From: Beijerinckiaceae bacterium | GTDB lineage: Bacteria; Pseudomonadota; Alphaproteobacteria; Rhizobiales; Beijerinckiaceae | Direction: 5' to 3' | DNA: 64,000 nucleotides | Assembly: GCA_004564215.1 (NCBI GenBank) | Contig: CP024846.1 | Coordinates: forward strand, 1,922,001 to 1,986,000 | Shown here: positions 1 through 9,081 of the stretch, piece after piece | Position numbering within the stretch: position 1 is the stretch's first letter | Layout: each line of letters opens with the position of its first letter | Notes under the pieces: model-generated | Databases searched by the model: none | What the model saw: the letters and a program-made list of their open reading frames with translations, nothing else | What the model was told of the DNA's origin: nothing | Position numbers and translations under genes: made by a program

Positions 1-1
1 C

Positions 2-589
2 GGTTGCGCCGCCGTTCAGATTCTTGCCGTCGCAGCCATTCTGGCAAGCAGCGGCGCGTCTATCGCGAGATCGGCCCGGCATAAGGAGACCAAACCCGCG
101 CCAAAGGCCGAGCCAAAGCCGCCGGCAACGCCCGACGCGAAGAACAGCGGCAAGCCGGTGCAACTCGCGAGCTACGGGGATTGGGGTGTTTTTCTCGCGC
201 AAGGCGCCAAATCCAAAACCTGCTATGCACTGGCCACGCCCAAGGATCGGGCTCCGGCTGCGTTGAAGCGCGACCCAGCCTATGTTTTTGTTTCCAGCCG
301 CCCCGGCGAGAACGTCCGCGAGGAAATCTCGATCATCATGGGATTTCCGGTGAAGGAAGGCGCGCCTGTCCGCGCCGAGGTCGGCGGCGCCTCGTTCGAT
401 CTGATCGCCAAGGGGCCGAACCTATGGATCAAAAATCCCGCCGAAGAACCGCAATTTGTCGAAGCCTTGAAAAAGGGCTCGAAACTCGTCGTCCGGGCTC
501 CCTCGCTAAAGGGCAATGTGACAAGCGATAGCTACCTCCTCGTCGGCCTTTCCCAGGCGCTCGACCGAGTTGGGAAGGAATGCCCATAA
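2..589 (+). CDS. Invasion-associated locus B (IalB) family protein, 5' truncated
   Basis: The frame is open from base 2 and the start lies left of the window, so only about 195 C-terminal residues are visible. They begin in a hydrophobic stretch that looks like the end of a signal peptide, followed by a Lys/Pro/Ala-rich linker (visible residues 20-50) and a compact domain that opens with GDWGVF and carries TCYALA. This arrangement is typical of IalB-like periplasmic proteins of Rhizobiales, named for Bartonella invasion locus B, whose biochemical role is unknown. The GTG at 158 is internal to the domain and is not a believable start because the homologous signal peptide would be lost. Family call is good; function remains open. 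Confidence 0.75.
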   Translation, partial: GCAAVQILAVAAILASSGASIARSARHKETKPAPKAEPKPPATPDAKNSGKPVQLASYGDWGVFLAQGAKSKTCYALATPKDRAPAALKRDPAYVFVSSRPGENVREEISIIMGFPVKEGAPVRAEVGGASFDLIAKGPNLWIKNPAEEPQFVEALKKGSKLVVRAPSLKGNVTSDSYLLVGLSQALDRVGKECP

Positions 590-841
590 GGGCTTTTGCC
601 CGGCGTTTTCGCATCCGGCGGCGCCATGGATCCTGCGGCATCAAGTAAGCGACGCATCCGCAGAATTGCTCGATCCTCCCGACGGGTTGGGAGTATGATG
701 CAATTTGCTTGTCCCAGGCTCATCTTGGCGGCAAGGCGGATCGCGCGAACCTGCGGGCCATGGCCTGCATAGAAGAGTCGGGGATCCTCGGCAAACGGCG
801 GCAGCCTTGTTCTGGGCCTGCCCTCTGGGAGGAGAGTAACC

Positions 842-2779
842 ATGTCCGGTAAGATCTATCCTGTTGCGTCCGACTGGAGCAAACGGGCCTATATCGACAA
901 AGCGAGATATAAGGATCTCTACGCCCGCTCGCTCGCCGATCCCGAGACTTTCTGGGCAGAGCAAGCATGGCGCATCGACTGGATGAAGCCTTTCACCAAG
1001 GTCAAGAATACGTCTTTCGGACCCGAATCGGTGTGGATCAAATGGTTCGAGGACGGAACCACCAATGTCGCGCATAATTGCATCGATCGGCATTTGCCCC
1101 GGCGCGCGGATCAGACCGCCATCATCTGGGAAGGGGACGACCCGAAAGACTCAAAACATATAACCTACAAACAGCTGCATGAGGAGGTCTGCCGCCTCGC
1201 CAATATCCTCAAGGCGCATGGCATCGGCAAGGGCGACACGGTGACAATCTATCTGCCGATGATTCCGGAGGCGGCTTACGCAATGCTCGCCTGCGCCCGG
1301 GTCGGCGCCATCCACTCGGTTGTCTTTGGCGGATTTTCCCCGGATTCGCTGGCCGGGCGAATTGACGGATGCCATTCGAAGCTGCTGATCACCGCGGATG
1401 AGGGGCTGCGCGGCGGCCGCAAGACGCCATTGAAGGCAAATGCCGACGAAGCCGCCGCAAAAAGCGGCGGAATCGTAAAGACCATGCTGGTCGTCCGGCA
1501 TACCGGCGGCGAGGTCGAATGGACGCAGGGCCGCGATGTCTGGTATCACGAGGCCGTCGCCGAAGCCTCGACCAATTGTCCCTGCACCGAAATGGAGGCC
1601 GAAGATCCCCTCTTCATTCTCTATACGTCAGGTTCGACGGGCGCTCCCAAGGGGGTGCTTCACACGACCGCCGGCTATCTCGTCTACGCCTCGCTGACAC
1701 ATCAATATGTCTTCGACTACCACGAAGGCGATATTTATTGGTGCACCGCCGACGTCGGTTGGGTGACCGGCCATAGTTATATTGTCTACGGCCCGCTCGC
1801 CAATGGCGCGACCACTTTGATGTTCGAAGGGATTCCGACCTACCCGAGCATGTCGCGCTTTTGGGAGGTCGTCGATAAGCATCAGGTCAATATTTTTTAC
1901 ACCGCGCCCACCGCCGTCCGCGCCCTGATGCGGGCCGGCGAAGAGCCGGTCAAAGCCACAAGGCGCACGTCTCTTCGGCTGCTGGGCTCGGTTGGCGAGC
2001 CGATCAATCCGGAAGCCTGGGAATGGTACTATCAAGTTGTGGGGGACTCGCGCTGCCCGATCGTCGACACTTGGTGGCAAACCGAAACCGGCGGCATCCT
2101 CATTACGCCGCTGCCCGGCGCGACCGAGCTCAAGCCCGGCTCGGCGACGCTGCCATTCTTCGGCATCAAACCGGAAGTGGTGGACTTAGGAGGCGCTGTC
2201 CTCGACGGCCCCTGCTCCGGCAATCTGGTCCTGGCGGATTCCTGGCCAGGCCAGATGCGCACGATTTATGGCGACCACCAGAGGTTTGTCCAAACCTATT
2301 TTTCAACCTACCCGGGAAAATATTTCACCGGTGACGGCTGCCGGCGCGACGAAGACGGCTATTACTGGATCACCGGCCGGGTCGACGATGTGATCAATGT
2401 CTCCGGCCACCGGCTCGGCACCGCGGAAGTGGAAAGTTCATTGGTCGCCCATGAACTGGTCGCCGAGGCCGCCGTGGTCGGCTATGCGCACGATATCAAG
2501 GGCCAGGGCATCTATGCCTATGTCACCTTGATGATCGGGGTCGAGCAAAGCGACGAACTGCGCGCCGACCTCGTCGCCTGGGTCCGTAAGGATATCGGCG
2601 CGATCGCCTCGCCGGACATCGTCCACTTCACACCCGGACTTCCCAAGACCCGTTCCGGCAAAATCATGCGCCGCATCCTGCGCAAGATCGCCGAAAAAGA
2701 GTTCCACGCCCTTGGCGATACTTCGACGCTTGCCGATCCTGGCGTTGTCGACGATTTGATCCGCAACCGAATCGAGTGA
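842..2779 (+). CDS. acs: Acetyl-CoA synthetase (AMP-forming)
   Basis: A 645-residue ANL-superfamily ligase that activates acetate to acetyl-adenylate and then acetyl-CoA in the cytoplasm. The length matches Acs (about 650). Visible motifs are the P-loop-like [11 protein letters not shown] (residues 261-271), WWQTETGG (from about 411), [18 protein letters not shown] (about 497-514, hinge region), and the C-terminal SGKIMRR whose Lys (about 607) is the residue acetylated by Pat/GNAT enzymes in known Acs proteins. The ATG is preceded by a strong GGAGGAGAG ribosome site about six bases away. It stands alone with a 250-base leader. A propionyl-CoA ligase (PrpE) is the main alternative, but the N-terminal region and length favour Acs. 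Confidence 0.93.
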   Translation: MSGKIYPVASDWSKRAYIDKARYKDLYARSLADPETFWAEQAWRIDWMKPFTKVKNTSFGPESVWIKWFEDGTTNVAHNCIDRHLPRRADQTAIIWEGDDPKDSKHITYKQLHEEVCRLANILKAHGIGKGDTVTIYLPMIPEAAYAMLACARVGAIHSVVFGGFSPDSLAGRIDGCHSKLLITADEGLRGGRKTPLKANADEAAAKSGGIVKTMLVVRHTGGEVEWTQGRDVWYHEAVAEASTNCPCTEMEAEDPLFILYTSGSTGAPKGVLHTTAGYLVYASLTHQYVFDYHEGDIYWCTADVGWVTGHSYIVYGPLANGATTLMFEGIPTYPSMSRFWEVVDKHQVNIFYTAPTAVRALMRAGEEPVKATRRTSLRLLGSVGEPINPEAWEWYYQVVGDSRCPIVDTWWQTETGGILITPLPGATELKPGSATLPFFGIKPEVVDLGGAVLDGPCSGNLVLADSWPGQMRTIYGDHQRFVQTYFSTYPGKYFTGDGCRRDEDGYYWITGRVDDVINVSGHRLGTAEVESSLVAHELVAEAAVVGYAHDIKGQGIYAYVTLMIGVEQSDELRADLVAWVRKDIGAIASPDIVHFTPGLPKTRSGKIMRRILRKIAEKEFHALGDTSTLADPGVVDDLIRNRIE

Positions 2780-2937
2780 ACCGAGTTTAGGCACCGATAC
2801 CGAACGGCCACAGATCCGCCATATTTTAACCATGCTTGGAGTTTCCGCAGCTAAAGCCCTCAACCCTTGATATATGGAAGCAAGCCTCGGATTTCGTGCG
2901 CTTATTCGGTCCGCTTCGATGATCGGTGGGTACGTCA

Positions 2938-3486
2938 ATGGGCAATCAACGCGCAAACTTTCGACATATTTTTGACAAAATTATCCTCGGCACCGCACTT
3001 TTTGCGTGCTTAAGTATTTTCGGACCGACGAGGGAGGCGCAGGCGCGGGAAACCATCGCGTTTGCACCGAGCTACCCGGCCGGAACAATCATTATCAAGC
3101 AAAGCCAACGCAGGCTTTATTTCACGACTGGAGCTGGGACCGCGGTGAGCTATCCGATCGCGATTGGGCGCTCGGGCCGGGCCTGGCAGGGTGAAACCTT
3201 TGTGCAAGGCAAATTCGTCTCCCCGGCCTGGGTGCCGCCTGCCGTGGTCCGTCACGATCACCCGAACTTTCCGGCGGTGATCCCAGGTGGATCCCCGCGT
3301 AATCCCATGGGTGCGGCGGCGATTACTTTGAACCTCTCCGAAGTTGCCATCCACGGCACGACGCAGAGGATGCGGCGCTCGGTCGGCACCGCGGCATCCT
3401 ACGGCTGCATAAGAATGTACAATGAGGATGTCGTTGACCTTTTCCACAGGGTTCAGGTGGGAACGAGGGTGGTCGCCATCCCTTGA
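2938..3486 (+). CDS. L,D-transpeptidase (YkuD domain), exported
   Basis: A 182-residue exported protein. An N-terminal Lys/Arg segment and hydrophobic core ending near EAQA form a signal peptide. The YkuD catalytic motif is complete: HGT at residues 139-141 and SYGCIRM with the nucleophile Cys at 157. Such enzymes form 3-3 peptidoglycan cross-links or attach outer-membrane proteins to the cell wall in the periplasm. I chose the ATG at 2938 because GGTGGG lies about eight bases upstream and it gives a clean signal peptide; a GTG at 2926 adds only four residues. The short length means there is no additional SH3 or peptidoglycan-binding domain. Monocistronic. Confidence 0.88.
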   Translation: MGNQRANFRHIFDKIILGTALFACLSIFGPTREAQARETIAFAPSYPAGTIIIKQSQRRLYFTTGAGTAVSYPIAIGRSGRAWQGETFVQGKFVSPAWVPPAVVRHDHPNFPAVIPGGSPRNPMGAAAITLNLSEVAIHGTTQRMRRSVGTAASYGCIRMYNEDVVDLFHRVQVGTRVVAIP

Positions 3487-3663
3487 ATTCTCCTGGCGCC
3501 GACGCCATTTCGCCGATTTCTGTGGACGAGTTTCGACCCGTCCACAGCTGTCCGCCGAGCATTCTGCGACTGTGGATTCCTCCGTGTCTGGTCCGCGGCC
3601 CCCTCAACCGAGATCGGCGGACGACCTCTCATGAGCGCGCTACGCCCATGATTTGACCGGCTT

Positions 3664-3685
3664 TCGCGCCGCGGCCGCGGCGCGA
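3664..3685. repeat. Perfect 22-bp GC palindrome in 500-bp gene-free stretch
   Basis: Between the L,D-transpeptidase and the ACP gene (3487-3987) no gene is supported. The stretch holds a perfect uninterrupted palindrome with 11-base arms (arm TCGCGCCGCGG). There is no T-run, so an intrinsic terminator is not supported; it may be a protein-binding site or an unusually stable cruciform. The promoter of the lipid operon should lie downstream of it; I cannot place it with confidence. Confidence 0.4.
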
Positions 3686-3987
3686 GCCTGCTGTCCCGGC
3701 CTGACCGGGGTGCATTGACCCATTCGCGCGGGCCGCCGAACCCACGAAGCGCAAAGGTCTTTATTTTACCGCCGGATTGGTCTAACCATCTCATCGGTAT
3801 GGGCGGTTGCGCCCGAGCCGTGGGCATCGGTCGGCCTGCTCCTTGCTTTACATCTGAGGGGTTCTGGCCAACCGCGTTCGATTGGCGTTATGATTTATTT
3901 ATCTGGCTGATCCCTGGGTTCCGGAAGACAACTCCTGCAGCGCCGGAAAACAACCATGGCACCGACAATCAATTAGAGGAGCAATCG

Positions 3988-4257
3988 GTGGAAACGAAGG
4001 TTCTCGATCAAGCCGAGCTCGTCAACCAGATCTTAGATGTGATTGCCAAAGAAGGCATGGTGGCCCCCGAAAAGGTCACCCTGGACGCGACGATTGAAAG
4101 CCTGGATCTTAAATCAATTGATATTGTGATGATTTTAACAGCGATCGAGGAAAAGTTTGACGTCTATATTCCGATGGACGGGCCCTTCCACGAAGCAAAA
4201 AGCGTTGGCGATTTGATCGACGCTATCGCCGCCTACATCATCAAAGAAAAAGCCTGA
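3988..4257 (+). CDS. Acyl carrier protein
   Basis: An 89-residue acidic helical protein. The phosphopantetheine attachment site is LDLKSID with Ser43, a variant of the usual GxDSL motif that marks it as a specialised ACP rather than the housekeeping AcpP. Helix 3/4 residues (VYIPMDGPFHEAKSVGDLID) fit the fold. The start is GTG at 3988, preceded by GAGGA seven bases upstream; the frame stays open for 90 codons further upstream but that part has no ACP similarity and no ribosome site. The stop is immediately followed by the ATG of the ketoacyl synthase, so the two are surely cotranscribed. It probably carries the acyl chain for the neighbouring KAS, dehydratases and possibly the alpha-oxoamine synthase. 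Confidence 0.85.
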   Translation: METKVLDQAELVNQILDVIAKEGMVAPEKVTLDATIESLDLKSIDIVMILTAIEEKFDVYIPMDGPFHEAKSVGDLIDAIAAYIIKEKA

Positions 4258-5484
4258 ATGGCTTCCTCCGCACCGCGCGTTGTCATCACCGGCATGGGAG
4301 CTGTTTCTGCTGCGGGTATCGGCGCGCCGGCCCTTTGGCAGGCCGCTCGCGACGGGCGCTCCTGCGTCAGTGAGATCAGCTTCGTCCGCCCCTATCGCGG
4401 CCGCATAAAACGAGCGGCCCAGGTGCAGGATTTCGATCCCGCCGCCCATGTTTCGCCCAGCGAAATGCCGTTTAGCGATCCCGTCACGCAATATCTGTTC
4501 GCGGCCGCGCAAGAGGCGGTCGTGCAGGCGGGACTGGGTAACGCCAAGCCCTTCGGTCCACGCACGGCCACCATCATCGGCACCGGCATCGGTGGCATGC
4601 ACACCATTGAGAACGGGCTTTATCTGACGCTGGTCGAACAAGGACGTCCGGATCCCTTGACCGTACCGCGTCTAATTCCCAGCGCGCCGCCGTCCCAACT
4701 CAGCATCCGCTATGGCTCCACGGGGCCGTGCTTTACGGTGGCAAGTGCCTGCTCCTCGGCGACACAAGCCATCGGAATAGGCTTGCATCTCATTCGCTCC
4801 GGGCTCGTCGACCGCGCGATCGTCGGCGGAACGGAAGATTGCGTATCGAATAGCGCAATGCTCGCCTGGGAAGCGTTGCGGGTCCTTACGCCGGACCTCT
4901 GCCGCCCATTTTCCAAGGGCCGCAACGGCATGGTCCTGGGCGCCGGCGCCGCAGTGTTTATCCTCGAGAACGCGGAAGTGGCCCGCAGCCGCGGCGCCGA
5001 GGCATTGGCTGAACTCGCCGGCTACGGCACCTCGACCGACGCCAAGGATCCCGTCCGCCCCGATGTGCAAGGAGCGGCCGCTTGCATGCGGAATGCGCTT
5101 GCCGACGCCTCGGCCGAAGACGAGGAAATCGATTACGTCAATGCGCACGGGACCGGGACCACCGCCAACGACGCAACGGAATCCGAGGCGCTGGGGATTA
5201 TCTTCGGCAAGAGACTTTCGCTTCTCCCCATCTCTTCGACGAAGCCCATTCATGGGCATGGACTCGGGGCCGGCGGCGCTCTCGAATTGGTGGTGACGAT
5301 TGGAGCCATTCGCGAAAATATCGCTCCGCCGACCATAAATTGGCGCGAAGCAGACGTGAAATGCCCGGTCGATCCCGTGCCGAACGAAGCCCGCCCGATG
5401 CCCATCCGAACCGCTTTGACCAACTCCTTCGCGTTCGGCGGCATCAATGCAAGTCTCGTGGTAAGGCGCGCCGAGGCGCCATGA
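4258..5484 (+). CDS. Beta-ketoacyl-ACP synthase (FabF/NodE-like)
   Basis: A 408-residue thiolase-fold condensing enzyme. The Cys-His-His triad is present: ASACSS with Cys165, NAHGTGT with His297, and HGHGLGAGG with His334. The start MASSAPRVVITGMGAVSAAG is typical for KAS II. It abuts the ACP gene with no gap and overlaps the next gene by four bases (ATGA). Together with the ACP and the two hotdog proteins it makes a dedicated elongation module, as NodE does with NodF for a special acyl chain. Whether it builds the long-chain acyl precursor for a sphingoid base, a hydroxy- or an unsaturated acyl chain is inference from context; it could equally serve a polyketide-like lipid. Confidence 0.88.
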   Translation: MASSAPRVVITGMGAVSAAGIGAPALWQAARDGRSCVSEISFVRPYRGRIKRAAQVQDFDPAAHVSPSEMPFSDPVTQYLFAAAQEAVVQAGLGNAKPFGPRTATIIGTGIGGMHTIENGLYLTLVEQGRPDPLTVPRLIPSAPPSQLSIRYGSTGPCFTVASACSSATQAIGIGLHLIRSGLVDRAIVGGTEDCVSNSAMLAWEALRVLTPDLCRPFSKGRNGMVLGAGAAVFILENAEVARSRGAEALAELAGYGTSTDAKDPVRPDVQGAAACMRNALADASAEDEEIDYVNAHGTGTTANDATESEALGIIFGKRLSLLPISSTKPIHGHGLGAGGALELVVTIGAIRENIAPPTINWREADVKCPVDPVPNEARPMPIRTALTNSFAFGGINASLVVRRAEAP

Positions 5485-5930
5485 TGGCGGCGCAAAATCC
5501 CGTGCATTCCCACGCCGAAGATCAAAAGGCGCGCGGCGAGGACGCTCCGGTCTGCCTGTCCCCCTTCGAGGTGCGAACCGAATCGTCGGTCGTCGCGGCT
5601 TTTTCACGGGAGACCGGTGGCCAAGAAACCGGCGATTTCGTTCCGCTCACTTTCCCTTTCTGCTGGCTGACGCTGCCAAAGGTCCGCGCTGAGATCCTCG
5701 AAATGATCGGCGGTGGAACCTTTGTGCCGGTCCATGAATCACAAAGCTTTGCCTACGAACGAGCGTTGCACCTCGACACCGATTATCTGCTCGCCTTCGA
5801 GCTATCCCAGGTCGCCAAGCCGCCGCGCGTCATCGTGCGTCTGACCATTTTGACCTTGGCGGATGAGGTTTGCGCCCGGTTGGAGACCGTGCTGCGGATT
5901 GTCGCGCTCACTTCGAAAGCAGCGACATGA
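5481..5930 (+). CDS. Hotdog-fold protein, MaoC dehydratase N-terminal/FAS1-like
   Basis: A 149-residue protein starting at the ATG that overlaps the stop of the ketoacyl synthase (ATGA). The segment SPFEVRTESSVVAAFSRETG and the later FVPLTFPFCWL and YERALHL resemble the FAS1-like dehydratase half (MaoC N-terminal domain), which lacks the catalytic Asp/His itself and pairs with a catalytic MaoC half. The following gene is precisely such a half, so the two probably form a heterodimeric 3-hydroxyacyl-ACP dehydratase similar in plan to mycobacterial HadAB. The product is soluble, without a signal peptide. The family call rests on short local patterns, so it is moderate. Confidence 0.65.
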   Translation: MMAAQNPVHSHAEDQKARGEDAPVCLSPFEVRTESSVVAAFSRETGGQETGDFVPLTFPFCWLTLPKVRAEILEMIGGGTFVPVHESQSFAYERALHLDTDYLLAFELSQVAKPPRVIVRLTILTLADEVCARLETVLRIVALTSKAAT

Positions 5931-6373
5931 TCGAAGGCAGCCCCCAACCGGCGCCGCCCGACTGGCCCAAGGTCGGAGACGAGATCGACGAACAAAGCTT
6001 CGGACCTTTCGATCGCACCGCGCTCGCCCGCTATGCCGAAGTTTCCGGGGACGATAATCCCCTGCATCTCGACCCCGATGTCGCCAAAGCTGTCGGGCTC
6101 GCCGCACCGCCGGTGCATGGCATGCTGATGCTCTCCTGTTTCGAGCCGGCTCTCCGGGCTTGGCGGCCCGATCTTTTCATTGCGGGGCTTTCCGCCAAGT
6201 TCTTGCGGCCTGTGCTGGCCGGCGAGGCCATTCGCATTTCGGGCCGGGTCGTGCGCCGGCAAGATCTTCCCACGCCCAAACTCATGCTGCGCATGATTGC
6301 GCGCGGGCCCAATCAAGATTTGGCGATTCTTGGAGAAGCGACGGTGCTTCCCAAGACTCTCGCCCCGCGCTGA
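5927..6373 (+). CDS. MaoC-like 3-hydroxyacyl dehydratase
   Basis: A 148-residue hotdog enzyme. The hydratase motif is complete: Tyr36, then SGDDNPLHLD with the catalytic Asp and His47, followed by an Ala/Gly-rich segment and HGMLMLS. This fits R-specific 3-hydroxyacyl-ACP or -CoA dehydratases. The ATG overlaps the stop of the preceding hotdog gene (ATGA), implying translational coupling and a shared complex. The next gene starts one base after its stop. In this operon it most likely carries out the dehydration step after condensation and keto reduction. Confidence 0.82.
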   Translation: MIEGSPQPAPPDWPKVGDEIDEQSFGPFDRTALARYAEVSGDDNPLHLDPDVAKAVGLAAPPVHGMLMLSCFEPALRAWRPDLFIAGLSAKFLRPVLAGEAIRISGRVVRRQDLPTPKLMLRMIARGPNQDLAILGEATVLPKTLAPR

Positions 6374-6374
6374 G

Positions 6375-7163
6375 ATGCAGCCGCAAACCATTCTGATCAC
6401 CGGCGCCTCGAGCGGCATTGGGCGGGCGCTCGCGCTGGTTTACGCAGCTCCAGGCATTTCCCTATCTCTGATGGGCCGCGAAGCCGAGCGGCTCGAAGCC
6501 ACCGCTACCGCCGCCCGCGCGAAAGGCGCCGAGGTCACGGTCGGACTGGTCGATGTCCGTGATCAACAGGCGATGGCGCAGTGGATCTCGGTCAGCGACC
6601 TGCAGCGCCCCTTTGATCTCGTCATTGCCAACGCCGGGATCACCACGGGTTTGGCGCCAGGAGAACTTTCCGAAGATCCGGCTGCGGTTCGCGCCATTAC
6701 CGCCGTCAATCTGATCGGGGTATTTAATACAGTCGAACCTTTGATTGCGCCGATGTGCGCACGGAAGTCGGGTCAAATCGCCTTCGTCGGCTCCATGGCG
6801 GGCTTGCGGGGGTTGCCCTACGCGCCAGCCTATTGCGCAACAAAAGCGGCGGTCCATTCCTACAGCGAATCACTGCGAGGACGCCTCGCGGCGAGCGGTG
6901 TCCGCATCAGCCTGATCATCCCCGGCTTCGTGAAGACGCCGCTCAACGACAGCATCGAAGCCGTAAAGCCGCTTGAAATCAGCGATACCCAGGCCGCCCT
7001 GCTGATTCGCCGCGGTCTCGCGCGCAAGAAGCCGATCATCGCTTTTCCACTGTCACTTTACCTGTTCACAAGGGTCGCGAAATTGCTTCCCGTCCGACTC
7101 ACGGACACAGTCTTGGCGCAATTCAAGGTTAAAATACCGATAACACGAGAGCGTATTCGTTAA
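6375..7163 (+). CDS. Short-chain dehydrogenase/reductase, 3-ketosphinganine or 3-ketoacyl reductase candidate
   Basis: A 262-residue classical SDR. It has the nucleotide motif TGASSGIG from residue 9, NAG in the middle, and the catalytic YCATK (Tyr153, Lys157) after GSMAG. The C-terminal 45 residues are hydrophobic and basic (PIIAFPLSLYLFTRVAKLLP), suggesting membrane association, as in 3-ketodihydrosphingosine reductase (KDSR/Tsc10). The start ATG lies one base after the MaoC stop. Two roles are plausible: ketoacyl reductase of the elongation module, or reduction of 3-ketosphinganine from the oxoamine synthase encoded at 12457-13857. Sequence alone does not decide. Confidence 0.78.
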   Translation: MQPQTILITGASSGIGRALALVYAAPGISLSLMGREAERLEATATAARAKGAEVTVGLVDVRDQQAMAQWISVSDLQRPFDLVIANAGITTGLAPGELSEDPAAVRAITAVNLIGVFNTVEPLIAPMCARKSGQIAFVGSMAGLRGLPYAPAYCATKAAVHSYSESLRGRLAASGVRISLIIPGFVKTPLNDSIEAVKPLEISDTQAALLIRRGLARKKPIIAFPLSLYLFTRVAKLLPVRLTDTVLAQFKVKIPITRERIR

Positions 7164-7243
7164 CGAATACTTACGCCTTTAGTTTGTTTCCCCAAGCTCC
7201 CGCGCATCTTCTACTGGCTTAAGAGGCTATTCACTCAATTCCT

Positions 7244-7258
7244 GCAACAATTTGTTGC
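7244..7258. promoter_or_regulatory. Palindromic operator-like site before the glycosyltransferase
   Basis: GCAACAA-T-TTGTTGC is a perfect inverted repeat with seven-base arms, followed by a further half-site-like AATTGTTG. It lies 206 bases upstream of the glycosyltransferase start in a 301-base gap. A second palindrome, CCCGCCTAGGCGGG, follows at 7352-7365. Such a site may bind a small dimeric regulator; which one is unknown. Confidence 0.35.
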
Positions 7259-7464
7259 AAATTGTTGGTTGCCGGAAGAGCGCTTTCCATTCAAATCTTT
7301 ATCATGTTGATGCCTGCGGCTCGATCCTCCCGTCGGTTCGCTTGCGCCAGTCCCGCCTAGGCGGGGTGCGCGACAGATCGAAGGTAAGGCGCATGAAAAT
7401 GCGCAAGGTGAACCTGGTGGCATCGACAGCGGTCGGTGAGTGACCGCGTCACGGGGGCTTCACC

Positions 7465-8787
7465 TTGGTTTTCCTGGATCTTCTGAGATTTTGCTGCGAA
7501 ATCGGCCTGTTCGCTGCAGTGTTGGGGCTCTTGTTCGTCGGCGGCGGCTTTCTCATTCTCATCGGCATCAATATTTTCGAGCAAGCGACGGGCAGGCTGC
7601 TGGTTGAACCGCTCAAGGCACCCGCCCTTCCCGAGGCTGAACTTCCACATGTCCTCGTCCAGATTCCGGTTTTCAACGAAGCGGAAATGGTCGCGGATTG
7701 TTTGAAGTCCGCTGCCGCGCTCGATTGGCCGCGCAATCGGCTGCACATCCAGCTTCTGGATGACAGCACCGACGAGACGACTGCGATCGCCAGTGCCGTT
7801 GTCGGCCAGTTGCGCCAACAGGGTTTTAACATTCTTCACCTTCATCGGGCCGACCGGACGGGCTACAAGGCGGGCGCTCTGGCCGCTGGCCTTGCGCAGT
7901 CGAATGCGCCCTATGTCGCCATCCTCGACGCCGATTTCCGCCCGCCATCGAATTGGCTGCGCGCCATCGTTCCCGCTCTCATCGCGGATCCGACCGCCAG
8001 TTTCGTTCAATCGCGCTGTGAATTCGCGAATTATGAGACCAATTGGCTGACCCGCGCCCAGGGCCTGATGTTCGATGCGCATTTCATCATGGAACAGGCG
8101 ACACGCTTCCGCGCCGGCTGGCTGTTTCAGTTCAACGGCACTGGTGGTGTTTGGCGGCGCGCCGCGATCAACGCCGCCGGCGGATGGTCCTCCGATTCGC
8201 TTTGCGAAGATCTCGATCTGACCGTCCGCGCCGAAATGGCGGGTTGGCATGGCCTTTTCGCAATGGAGCCCGCGGTCCCTGGTCTTGTCCCGGACAAGGT
8301 TTCGCATTGGCAGGTTCAACAAAGGCGTTGGTCGAACGGTTTTGTGCAGGTTGCTCGCAAGCTTCTGGTTGACGTGTGGACGTCGCCTTGGTCGATTTGG
8401 CGAAAGCTTTCGGCCAGTTTCCTCATCCTGATCCAGGCGTTTTATCCCTGCGCCGCGATCGCCTGCACGACTTTGCTGCTCTGCGCGATCATCAGGGGGG
8501 GCGATCTTGAGCCCTATTTTCCGGTGATCTCGACGATCGCCGCCTTGATCCTGTTGATCGGCATCGGCATGACCCTCGTCCCCTATGTCACTTTGCGGCG
8601 GGGCTCGTTTTGGCGCTATCTCGCAACGCTCGCTTCGCTGACCCCGCTGATGATTTATGTCAGCGTCTCGAATGCGCCCTCGATCCTTAAGACCATGTTC
8701 GGGTCAACGGAGATTTGGGTCCGCACCCCGAAGGCCTATTCCATCCCGGCCGCCCTGCCCGTAGTTGAAGAGCTGAGCGACTACTAA
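7465..8787 (+). CDS. Membrane GT2 glycosyltransferase (CslA/cellulose-synthase-like)
   Basis: A 440-residue membrane glycosyltransferase. One N-terminal helix (residues 5-35) precedes a cytosolic GT-A domain with all processive GT2 motifs: DDSTDE (Asp99), DADFRP (Asp155, Asp157), CEDLDL (Glu248, Asp249) and QQRRW (285-289). Three or four helices follow (about 315-410). The layout and the segments GYKAGAL and FNGTGGVWR resemble plant CslA glucomannan synthases and bacterial relatives. The start is a TTG behind GGGGGC; an in-frame stop at 7441 excludes longer forms. Next to sphingolipid-like genes it is a candidate for glycosylating ceramide or diacylglycerol headgroups, in the manner of the processive lipid glycosyltransferase of Agrobacterium, but a polysaccharide synthase is possible. 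Confidence 0.8.
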   Translation: MVFLDLLRFCCEIGLFAAVLGLLFVGGGFLILIGINIFEQATGRLLVEPLKAPALPEAELPHVLVQIPVFNEAEMVADCLKSAAALDWPRNRLHIQLLDDSTDETTAIASAVVGQLRQQGFNILHLHRADRTGYKAGALAAGLAQSNAPYVAILDADFRPPSNWLRAIVPALIADPTASFVQSRCEFANYETNWLTRAQGLMFDAHFIMEQATRFRAGWLFQFNGTGGVWRRAAINAAGGWSSDSLCEDLDLTVRAEMAGWHGLFAMEPAVPGLVPDKVSHWQVQQRRWSNGFVQVARKLLVDVWTSPWSIWRKLSASFLILIQAFYPCAAIACTTLLLCAIIRGGDLEPYFPVISTIAALILLIGIGMTLVPYVTLRRGSFWRYLATLASLTPLMIYVSVSNAPSILKTMFGSTEIWVRTPKAYSIPAALPVVEELSDY

Positions 8788-9081
8788 GCCGGCGTCGTTC
8801 CGCGCAGGACGACGAGCAGCGCTCGGCCCCTGTTCCACAACAAGCCTCAACAAAAAGGCGCGGCGTCGCGAGGTCGACACCGGCCATGCCGGCTTGCCGC
8901 CTCCCCGATTTGCCAGATGACAGCCGCGCGACCTTGGCTTCGCAGACCCGCTGAGGTCAGTGCCTCGGACGCCACGGTTATGCAGATCATGTCGGCGAGA
9001 CCGAAACCACGTCATAAAGCCGGCCCCAGCAGCCCTCGCCGGAAGGGCACCCGAAGCGGCGCCCCCTAGAGCGGGATGATT

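Noticed and set aside
3715..3987. N-terminal extension of the ACP frame
   Set aside because: Non-ACP composition, and a clear GAGGA site precedes the GTG at 3988.
4672..5607. 311-codon minus-strand frame opposite the ketoacyl synthase
   Set aside because: The + strand carries the intact KAS with all catalytic residues; this is its shadow.
7252..7443. Small 63-codon frame before the glycosyltransferase
   Set aside because: No family, starts inside the palindrome. Its end (from ATG 7394, 16 codons) might be a leader peptide, but nothing supports it.
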